From Halobellus ruber (lineage in GTDB: Archaea > Halobacteriota > Halobacteria > Halobacteriales > Haloferacaceae): DNA of 64,000 bases. The notes beneath the pieces are model-generated. The model searched no databases. It was not told the DNA's origin and saw only the letters and a program-made list of their open reading frames with translations. The stretch spans positions 124,001-188,000 of the forward strand of contig NZ_JACKXD010000001.1 in NCBI RefSeq assembly GCF_014212355.1, in the 5' to 3' direction. Below, piece by piece: positions 9,875 to 16,818 of the stretch (its first letter is position 1; every line of letters begins with the position of its first letter). The position numbers were made by a program, and so were the translations under genes.

Positions 9875-10368
9875 CGTCGAAGAAGCGACGCCAGCGCGGC
9901 TCCCGGACCCACGGCGGCGGCAGCCACAAGAACCGGCGCGGCGCCGGGCATCGCGGCGGCCGCGGCCGCGCGGGACGGGACAAACACGAGTTCCACAACT
10001 ACGAGCCGATCGGCAAACACGGGTTCAAACGGCCCGAGGACTCCGTCCGCACGGTCGCCGAGGTCAACGTCTCCGAGCTCGACGAGGACGCGGCGCTGCT
10101 CGCGGCCGAGGGCCTCGCGGAGGCCGACGGCGACGCCTACCACATCGACGCCCGCGACGTCGCGGAGGACGCCGAGGACGCCGACGTCGTGAAGGTCCTC
10201 GGGGGCGGACAGGTCCGCCAGGAGCTGCACCTCGTCGCCGACGCGTTCACCGAGAGCGCGGCCGAACTGATCGCCGAGGCCGGCGGCAGCGTCGAACTCA
10301 CCGAGCGCGGCGAGGAGCTGCTCGCCGAGGCCGAAGCCGACGCCGAAGACGACGACACAGAGGAGTAA
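9871..10368 (+). CDS. rpl15: Ribosomal protein uL15 (L15)
   Basis: A 165-residue late-assembly protein of the large subunit. The N-terminus MTSKKRRQRGSRTHGGGSHKNRRGAGHRGGRGRAG is the glycine- and arginine-rich extended arm that threads into 23S rRNA. The globular part follows, and the last 15 residues are acidic. It precedes secY by three bases, the usual archaeal order. Confidence 0.96.
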   Translation: MTSKKRRQRGSRTHGGGSHKNRRGAGHRGGRGRAGRDKHEFHNYEPIGKHGFKRPEDSVRTVAEVNVSELDEDAALLAAEGLAEADGDAYHIDARDVAEDAEDADVVKVLGGGQVRQELHLVADAFTESAAELIAEAGGSVELTERGEELLAEAEADAEDDDTEE

Positions 10369-10371
10369 CCT

Positions 10372-11841
10372 ATGGGATGGAAGGAGGCCGCCGAACCGGT
10401 GCTAACGCGGATGCCCTCGGTTGCCCGTCCGGAGGGGCACGTCCCGTTCAAGCGGAAGATCGGGTGGACCGCCGGCATCCTGGTGCTGTATTTCTTCCTG
10501 ACGAACGTGGTGCTGTTCGGGCTGCAGACCGGCGGCGCGGGCGGGGACTTCTACGGGCAGTTCCGGAGCATCCTCGCCGGCGCACAGGGGTCGATCCTCC
10601 AGCTCGGGATCGGGCCGATCGTCACGGCGAGCATCGTGCTGCAGCTGCTCGGCGGCGCCGACCTGCTGGGGCTCGACACCGACGACCCGCGCGATCAGAT
10701 CCTCTATCAGGGGCTCCAGAAGCTGCTCGTGGTCGTGATGATCTGTCTGACCGGACTGCCGATGGTGTTCGGCGGGAACTTCCTGCCGCCCAGCCAGGCG
10801 CTCGGGCAGTCGCTCGGGATCGGCACGGGCGGCGTGCGGGCGCTGATCTTCGCGCAGATCTTCGTCGGCGGCGTCCTCATCCTCTTCATGGACGAGATCG
10901 TGAGCAAGTGGGGCGTCGGGTCCGGCGTCGGGCTGTTCATCATCGCCGGCGTCAGCCAACAGCTTGTCGCCGGGCTGTTCAGCTGGCAGTCGCTGGGCGG
11001 CCAGAGCGGCTTCTTCCCGACCTGGATCGGGATCGTCACCGGCGCCGTCGACATCGGGTCGCCGCTGACGCCGGGCGGGCTCTCGGATCTGTTCCTCGGT
11101 CAGGGGCAGATCCTGGCGTTGATCACGACGCTTCTGATCTTCGGGATCGTCGTCTACGCCGAGAGCGTCCGCGTCGAGATCCCGCTGTCGCACGCGAACG
11201 TGAAGGGCGCGCGGGGCCGCTTCCCGGTGAAGCTCATCTACGCCAGCGTCCTGCCGATGATCCTCGTGCGGGCGCTTCAGGCCAACATCCAGTTCCTGGG
11301 GCAGATCCTGAACAACTGGTGGACGGGGATGCCCGCGTGGGTCGGCCAGTACAGCCAGGGCCAGGTCACCGGCGGGCTGTTCTGGTATCTCGCGCCGATC
11401 CAGTCCAGACAGGACTGGATGTGGTTCCTGGGGTTCACCTCCCAGGATCCCGGCGCGATCGCGTTGCGGGTCGCAATCGACCTGACGTTCATGATCATCG
11501 GCGGCGCGATCTTCGCGATCTTCTGGGTTGAGACCACCGGGATGGGCCCCGAGGCGACCGCCCGGCAGATCCAGAACTCCGGGATGCAGATCCCCGGGTT
11601 CCGGCGGAACCCGCAGGTCATCGAGAAGGTGATGGAGCGGTACATCCCGCAGGTGACCGTCATCGGCGGGGCGTTGGTCGGCCTGCTCGCGGTGTTGGCG
11701 AACATGCTCGGCACCATCGGCGGCGTCTCCGGCACCGGCTTGCTGCTTACGGTCTCGATCACGTACAAACTGTACGAGGAGATCGCCGAGGAGCAGCTGA
11801 TGGAGATGCACCCGATGATGCGCGAGATGTTCAACAACTAG
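10372..11841 (+). CDS. secY: Preprotein translocase subunit SecY
   Basis: A 489-residue integral membrane protein, the pore of the Sec translocon with SecE and Sec61-beta. It shows about ten hydrophobic helices, the archaeal start MGWKEAAEPVLTRMPSVARPEGHVPFKRKIGWT, the plug region just after the first helix, and the late motif GTGLLLTVSITYKLYEEIAEEQLMEMHPMMREMF. Length and hydrophobic pattern match Sec61-type archaeal SecY. It closes the ribosomal run; the next bases are T-rich (TTCTTTAAG at about 11,868), which may help termination. Confidence 0.97.
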   Translation: MGWKEAAEPVLTRMPSVARPEGHVPFKRKIGWTAGILVLYFFLTNVVLFGLQTGGAGGDFYGQFRSILAGAQGSILQLGIGPIVTASIVLQLLGGADLLGLDTDDPRDQILYQGLQKLLVVVMICLTGLPMVFGGNFLPPSQALGQSLGIGTGGVRALIFAQIFVGGVLILFMDEIVSKWGVGSGVGLFIIAGVSQQLVAGLFSWQSLGGQSGFFPTWIGIVTGAVDIGSPLTPGGLSDLFLGQGQILALITTLLIFGIVVYAESVRVEIPLSHANVKGARGRFPVKLIYASVLPMILVRALQANIQFLGQILNNWWTGMPAWVGQYSQGQVTGGLFWYLAPIQSRQDWMWFLGFTSQDPGAIALRVAIDLTFMIIGGAIFAIFWVETTGMGPEATARQIQNSGMQIPGFRRNPQVIEKVMERYIPQVTVIGGALVGLLAVLANMLGTIGGVSGTGLLLTVSITYKLYEEIAEEQLMEMHPMMREMFNN

Positions 11842-12240
11842 TCCCGAATATCTACACTTCTTTAAGTTCTCTACCGGCCCTCAGCGGCTGCTCCGGATTC
11901 AACCTTCGGCCACATCACCAGTAGGACGCTCAGAAAATATCCGGCTTCGATCCGCCGACGGGATTACTCCGAATGACAGTATAGTCATAGACACAGCAGT
12001 GGCTGTTCCGGGAGGTGTCGGGGCCTGACCTCCCCCGACGACTTCTTCGACCAGATCGACGACGCCGAAGCCGTCGCGGCTGATGACACGGATTCGGTTT
12101 AATCGTCGACCGAGCAATCAGAAGCGGACCGCGTCCGCTCGGAGAAAGGATGTGAGACCTTCCTGCGTGTAACGAAAGGCTCCGTCTCGTCCCTATATGA
12201 CCTGACGGTTATTAGACAGGCCCGCTTTTCTCCAGTGAGT
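11842..12240 (+). other. Intergenic region after secY with a short coding-like remnant
   Basis: No gene that I can support. In many haloarchaea secY is followed by adk or other translation-linked genes; here the order is broken. The stretch 12,025-12,102 reads 25 codons with haloarchaeal codon use (SPDDFFDQIDDAEAVAAD, then a TAA stop) but has no start codon, so it may be the 3' end of a lost gene. The last part holds a TATA-like box for the downstream gene. Confidence 0.4.
12208..12216 (+). promoter_or_regulatory. Probable TATA box of the pentapeptide-repeat gene
   Basis: The AT-rich block GGTTATTAG lies about 28 bases before the ATG at 12,241. This is the spacing expected for archaeal transcription that starts at or near the start codon, which is common in haloarchaea. 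The call is by position and composition only. Confidence 0.4.
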
Positions 12241-14199
12241 ATGTCGTCAGACCAGCCTGCCGGCGACGTTCCAGACGACCGGTGTGGCTATACGTATCCC
12301 GAGGACTTTGATCCGGCTGAGTACGATCCCGAATATACCCAACGCTCGAACAGCTGCGTTCGACCCCCACTGCCAGATTCGGGGCGATGCAAGATTCACG
12401 CCGATCCAGACGATACTGAATACAAAACCGAGTCTCTCAACGCTGGCTCACCGGGTGGAGTCTCAATAGACGGCGCGATTCTGCCCGGTGAGTTCGCAAC
12501 GTACGTGAATTGGAGTAACGTTTCACTTCTGAGGGATGTCGACCTGGCCGAGGCGAACCTGGAAGGGGCTGACCTGTCCGAGGCGAATCTGGCCTGGGCC
12601 GACCTGACCGAGGCAGACCTGTATGATGCCAATCTGGCCGAGGCAAACCTGAATCGGGCCGACTTGGCCGAGGCGAACTTGGAAGGGGCCGACCTGGCCG
12701 AGGCGGCCCTGCTAGAGGCCGACCTGTCCGAGGCATACCTGTATGACGCCGACTTGGCCGAGGCGAACCTGTATGACGCCGACTTGGCCGAGGCGAACCT
12801 GTATGATGCCGACCTGTCTGGGGTAGACTTGGCAGAGGCCGACCTAGCCGAGGCGACCCTGTCTGATGCCGACCTGTCCGAGACGAATCTGGCCTGGGCT
12901 GACCTGTCTGAGGCGTTCCTGGGAAGGGCCGACCTGTCCGAAGCGAACCCACAAAAGGCCGACATAGCCGAGGCAGACTTGGTAGGAGCCGACCTGTCCG
13001 AGGCGAACCTGTCGGAAGTTAACCTGCCCAGGGCGACCCTGAACGACGCCGACCTGACCGAGGCGTACCTGTATGATGCCGACCTAGCCGAGGCGACCCT
13101 GCGAGAGGCCGACCTGACCGAAGCGGACCTGTACGATGCCGACCTAGCCGAGGCGGCCCTGCGAGGGGCCGACTTGTCCGGGGTGGACCTGCGAGAGGCA
13201 GACCTGTCCGGGGCAGACCTGAAACAGGCCGACCTGACCGACGCGAACCTGGAATGGGCCGACCTGTCCGAGGCGGTCCTGCTAAAGGCCGACCTGTCCG
13301 AGGCGACCCTACAAGAGGCCGACCTGTCCAGGGCAGACTTGGAAGAGGCCGACCTGACCGACGCGAACCTCGAAGAGACCGACCTGTCGGAGGCGGCCCT
13401 GAACGAAGCCGACCTCACGGGTGCTAACTGCGAGAACGCCACATTCAACGAGACGACGCTGGTCCGAGCGTCGTTAGATACCACCGACCTGGTCCGCGCC
13501 GACTTCTCCGAGGCGCACCTCTTCGGCACGACTTTCGACGGTGCTCGCATCGACGGCGGGACACAGTTCTCCACCGAGGGCCCGGTTGCGGATTTGGACA
13601 CTGCAAATCACTGCCGCTACGATACCGATGCCCACCCGGCCGACCCAATCGAAACTGTCGCCGAGAGTGCCGAGGCGTTTAAGAACCGTGACGAATCGCT
13701 CGAAGAAATCCGGGCCCGCCGCGCCCGAAGCACCTACCGGCGGTTGGAGACGCTGGCCAGCACGAACGGGTATCCGGACCTACAATCGGAGATGTTCGTC
13801 CGGCGGCAGGAGGCGCGCCGTGAACTGTTGGCTGCCGAAGGGAGAACCCTGAGTGCCCTGTTTGCGGGCGTTCAGCGGCTACTGTTCAACTATGGAGAGA
13901 GCTTCCGACGGATTCTGGGGATCTCTCTGGTGACGATTCTGCTGGGCTGGCTGCTGTACCTGACCACGGGTATCGTCGAGACGAACGGCGGGACCTCCTT
14001 GCGACCCGAGGTGGTCGCGGACTCGCCAGTATTACTGATTAGAGCGCTACATCACAGTACCCTAGTGTTCTTCGCTGGCAACCAGTTGCTCGAACCCACA
14101 GGGGTGGTCGGTGAGTTTGTGATCGTCGCTGAGGCGATGGTTGGCCCGATTTTAGTCGCGCTGTTGATTTTCGTCCTCGGTCGTCGGGCGGCGCGGTAA
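12241..14199 (+). CDS. Pentapeptide-repeat protein with C-terminal two-helix channel-like domain
   Basis: A 652-residue protein with four parts. Residues 1-60 hold a Cys/His cluster (Cys15, Cys39, Cys50, His53) that could bind zinc. Residues 95-430 are a long run of A(D/N)LxE pentapeptides, which by family knowledge fold into a right-handed four-sided beta-helix. Residues 465-545 look helical. Residues 554-652 have two hydrophobic helices around a re-entrant-like segment and end in a run of Leu, Ile and Val before GRRAAR, the layout of a two-helix potassium-channel pore. The potassium filter TxGYG is absent: the matching place reads LVFFAGNQLLEPTG. I infer a membrane-anchored sensor or modified channel. 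The repeat array is uninterrupted, so the gene is intact. ATG 12,241 is preferred over a GTG two codons earlier. Confidence 0.85.
   Translation: MSSDQPAGDVPDDRCGYTYPEDFDPAEYDPEYTQRSNSCVRPPLPDSGRCKIHADPDDTEYKTESLNAGSPGGVSIDGAILPGEFATYVNWSNVSLLRDVDLAEANLEGADLSEANLAWADLTEADLYDANLAEANLNRADLAEANLEGADLAEAALLEADLSEAYLYDADLAEANLYDADLAEANLYDADLSGVDLAEADLAEATLSDADLSETNLAWADLSEAFLGRADLSEANPQKADIAEADLVGADLSEANLSEVNLPRATLNDADLTEAYLYDADLAEATLREADLTEADLYDADLAEAALRGADLSGVDLREADLSGADLKQADLTDANLEWADLSEAVLLKADLSEATLQEADLSRADLEEADLTDANLEETDLSEAALNEADLTGANCENATFNETTLVRASLDTTDLVRADFSEAHLFGTTFDGARIDGGTQFSTEGPVADLDTANHCRYDTDAHPADPIETVAESAEAFKNRDESLEEIRARRARSTYRRLETLASTNGYPDLQSEMFVRRQEARRELLAAEGRTLSALFAGVQRLLFNYGESFRRILGISLVTILLGWLLYLTTGIVETNGGTSLRPEVVADSPVLLIRALHHSTLVFFAGNQLLEPTGVVGEFVIVAEAMVGPILVALLIFVLGRRAAR
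12530..13440 (+). repeat. Coding tandem repeat, 15/30-base period
   Basis: The DNA of the pentapeptide region repeats roughly every 15 bases, more strongly every 30 (GCCGACCTGNCCGAGGCG variants). Neighbouring units such as those at 12,745-12,810 are almost identical (three successive units containing CTGTATGA), which points to recent unit duplication or gene conversion inside the array. This is a property of the gene and not a separate element. Confidence 0.85.
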
Positions 14200-14547
14200 G
14201 CCCGACAGCGGCGATCCATCCGACGTGGGTACTGAGTACACTCCACACTCACCACCCCGCGGGGCTGATCTGCGCAACTCCAACTGGCGCTCCTTTTCGA
14301 CTGCAGGACCGGCCCCCTCGCCGACGACGCGGCGCGCTGTCGATCGACAACTGCTGGCTTTAGAACTGAATCGTGGTTCCCACGACCTCCGAGTGCACTC
14401 TCACAGCTGATTCATCACAGATCAGTTTGGAACGAACGAACGGAGCCTCTGTTGCACCCATCTTCTATATTCAGCAGGTGGTCACCGACTAACTCCCGCC
14501 GAACCGCGGCGCTTTTGCTTGCGGATCCGGTATACCTTATCGACCGA
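14200..14547 (+). other. Intergenic region without a supported gene
   Basis: 348 bases between the pentapeptide gene and the methylthiotransferase. Short open frames are present but lack haloarchaeal codon bias and have no recognisable product. The last 40 bases contain TTTTGC (14,513) and TATACC (14,531), which may contribute to the promoter of the next gene. Confidence 0.4.
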
Positions 14548-15801
14548 ATGGCCCGGTACCACATCGAGACGTACGGCTGTGCCTCGAACCGCGGCGAGAG
14601 CCAGCGGATCGAGACCGCGCTCCGCGACGCCGGCCACTACCCCGTGGACGGCCCCGACGAGGCCGACGTCGCGATCATGAACTCCTGTACGGTCGTCGAG
14701 AAGACCGAGCGGAACATGCTCCGCCGGGCCAAGGAACTCGAATCCGAAACCGCGGACCTGATCGTCACCGGGTGTATGGCCCTGGCACAGAGCGAGGAGT
14801 TCCGCGAGGAGGGCGTCGACGCCCAGATCCTCCACTGGGACGACGTGCCCGCCGCGGTCACGAACGGCGAGTGCCCGACGCCGGGTCCCGACACCGAACC
14901 CGTCCTCGACGGCGTGGTCGGCATCCTGCCGATCGCCCGCGGCTGCCTGTCGAACTGCTCGTACTGTATCACCAAGTTCGCGACCGGCCGCGTCGACTCC
15001 CCGCCGGTGGAGGACAACGTCGAGAAGGCCCGCGCCTTGGTCCACGCCGGCGCGAAGGAGCTCCGGATCACCGGCCAGGACACCGGCGTCTACGGGTGGG
15101 ACGAGGGCGAGCGGAAGCTTCCCGAACTCCTAGACCGGATCTGCTCGGAGATCGACGGCGAGTTCCGGGTCCGGCTCGGGATGGCCAACCCCGGCGGGAT
15201 CCACGGGATCCGCGAGGAGTTGGCCGACGTCTTCGCCCGGCACGACGAACTCTACAACTTCGTCCACCTGCCGGTCCAGTCGGGCTCGGACACGGTACTG
15301 GAGGATATGCGCCGCCAGCACCGCGTCGACAAGTTCGTGGAAATCGTCGACACGTTCGACGACCGACTCGACCACTGGACGCTGTCGACCGACTTCATCG
15401 TGGGCTTTCCGACCGAAACGCCCGAAGACCACGCACAGAGTATGGCGCTGTTCCGGGAGGTGCGCCCCGAGAAGGCGAACGTCACCCGGTTCTCGAAGCG
15501 CCCCGGCACCGACGCCGCCGATATGAAGGGGCTGGGCGGGCAGGTCAAGAAGGACCGCTCGAAGGAGATGTCCGAACTGAAGCGGGAGGTCGTCGCGGAG
15601 GCCTACGAGTCGATGCTCGGCGACGTCAGGGAGGTGATGGCGATCCGGGAGGGAACCGGTGACTCGATGAAGTGCCGCGACGACGCCTACCGCCAGATCA
15701 TCGTGCGCGACGCCGCCGACCGCGGGATCGAACCCGGCGACACCCTCGACGTCGAGGTCACGAGCCACCAGACCGTCTACGCGTTCGGCGACCCGGTGTA
15801 G
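14548..15801 (+). CDS. tRNA (t6A37) methylthiotransferase, radical SAM (MiaB/CDKAL1 family)
   Basis: A 417-residue enzyme expected to add a methylthio group to N6-threonylcarbamoyladenosine at position 37 of ANN-decoding tRNAs. The N-terminal MTTase domain has three cluster-binding cysteines (Cys11 in YGCASN, Cys47 in NSCTVVEK, Cys76 in TGCMAL). The radical SAM domain has CLSNCSYC (Cys133, Cys137, Cys140) and the later motif TDFIVGFPTET. A C-terminal TRAM-like domain follows (from about residue 360). The start at 14,548 is chosen because the family begins MxxYxxETYGC; the frame stays open upstream but is not conserved. The archaeal subgroup (MtaB-like) is most likely. Confidence 0.93.
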   Translation: MARYHIETYGCASNRGESQRIETALRDAGHYPVDGPDEADVAIMNSCTVVEKTERNMLRRAKELESETADLIVTGCMALAQSEEFREEGVDAQILHWDDVPAAVTNGECPTPGPDTEPVLDGVVGILPIARGCLSNCSYCITKFATGRVDSPPVEDNVEKARALVHAGAKELRITGQDTGVYGWDEGERKLPELLDRICSEIDGEFRVRLGMANPGGIHGIREELADVFARHDELYNFVHLPVQSGSDTVLEDMRRQHRVDKFVEIVDTFDDRLDHWTLSTDFIVGFPTETPEDHAQSMALFREVRPEKANVTRFSKRPGTDAADMKGLGGQVKKDRSKEMSELKREVVAEAYESMLGDVREVMAIREGTGDSMKCRDDAYRQIIVRDAADRGIEPGDTLDVEVTSHQTVYAFGDPV

Positions 15802-15880
15802 GGCCGCAGCGACACTCTGGGACGAGGGTTTATGTGCGCACCAGCGGTAGATCCGGTACTTCCGGACGGGGTGATCATCC

Positions 15881-16597
15881 ATTCTCCGCATCGAATTTCA
15901 GACGGTTCCCTCCGGTGTCGCGAGCGAACTGCTGGACCGGACGCCGGACGTCCGGCGGATCGAGTTCGAGAACGTGTTCTACGCCGACGAGGGAAACTGG
16001 ATCGAGTCGCTGCTCGTCACCTCGGGGCAGTCGTTCGACCCGGACGCGGCCACGGAGGGGCTCTCCCGGGTCGAACTCTTCCACCACGAGCGGGTGACGG
16101 TTGGGTCGACCGACCGCCCGACCCACCGACTGACGGTCGTCGCACACGAGCCGTACCCCTTCCTCCTCGGGGAGATCCTCAGGGGCAATGCGATCCCGAA
16201 CCGGCTGGAACTCCGCCAGGAGTACTTCGACGGCGTCGTCACGGTCGAGGAGTGGGACGCCTTCCGGGAGCTCGCAGACAGGATCCAGGACCGGTTCGGC
16301 CGGTTCGAGCTTCTGAGCGTGAACCAGGTCGAAACCACCGGGGCGGCGCTCGGCAGCGGACAACTCGCGCGCGTGCTTCGGAACGAACTCTCGCCCGAAC
16401 AGCTCACCGTCCTCCGCACCGCCCACCGGCTGGGGTACTTCGAGGTGCCGCGGGGGACCTCCGCCGAGGACATCGCCGCCGAACTCGACATCGCCCAGTC
16501 GACGCTGTCCGAACGGCTCCGGCTGGCGGAAAAACGGCTGTTCGATCTGGTCTTCACGCGCACCGAGGAACCGCCGGCCGACGCCGCCGGCGAGTGA
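15881..16597 (+). CDS. HTH-10 (bacterio-opsin activator type) regulator, start codon unclear
   Basis: A DNA-binding regulator with the haloarchaeal Bat-type HTH-10 domain at its C-terminus (LSPEQLTVLRTAHRLGYFEVPRG, then TSAEDIAAELDIAQSTLSERLRLAEKRLFD). The frame shows family-like sequence from about 15,881 (ILRIEFQTVPSGVASELL), but the only in-frame ATG/GTG/TTG-type start is the GTG at 15,974, which would cut off about 30 conserved-looking residues. A GTG at 15,871 lies one base out of frame (GTG ATC ATC, then one extra C). Either the gene carries a one-base indel near its start, or translation begins at ATT 15,881, or the short form is real. The target genes are unknown. It lies between a tRNA-modification gene and a transporter operon on the same strand. 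Confidence 0.75.
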   Translation: MLRIEFQTVPSGVASELLDRTPDVRRIEFENVFYADEGNWIESLLVTSGQSFDPDAATEGLSRVELFHHERVTVGSTDRPTHRLTVVAHEPYPFLLGEILRGNAIPNRLELRQEYFDGVVTVEEWDAFRELADRIQDRFGRFELLSVNQVETTGAALGSGQLARVLRNELSPEQLTVLRTAHRLGYFEVPRGTSAEDIAAELDIAQSTLSERLRLAEKRLFDLVFTRTEEPPADAAGE

Positions 16598-16757
16598 TAC
16601 AGTGGCCAATGTGCCGATGTCGACGGACCCGGGCTCTCACTGTCGGGACCCACCCCCGTTCCGGCCGTTCCATCGGTTCAGTAACCGGTATTAGCTAGCC
16701 GTGCGGGGTCGACGTAGACGATGCACGCTTCGTTTCCGGTTCCACTGATAAAGGATG

Positions 16758-16813
16758 ATGATCATTCGGGGCCATCGGGGATAGGTTCAAACTAATCCCT
16801 GATGATTGATCAG
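16758..16813 (+). promoter_or_regulatory. Palindromic operator candidates before the ABC transporter
   Basis: Two inverted repeats precede the lipoprotein gene: ATGATCAT at 16,758-16,765, and CTGAT-N5-ATCAG at 16,799-16,813, the latter ending six bases before the ATG. A related 11-base near-palindrome (ATGATAATCAT) lies in the divergent region at 25,055-25,065. These may be sites of a shared regulator; no regulator gene for them is recognised in the cluster. Confidence 0.35.
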
Positions 16814-16818
16814 CCGGG

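Noticed and set aside
12530-13440. Regular short repeats that could suggest a CRISPR array
   Set aside because: The repeats are contiguous without unique spacers, have a 15/30-base coding period and translate into pentapeptides; there are no cas genes.
14225-14410. 61-codon frame between the pentapeptide and methylthiotransferase genes
   Set aside because: No third-position GC bias, no start signal and no recognisable product.
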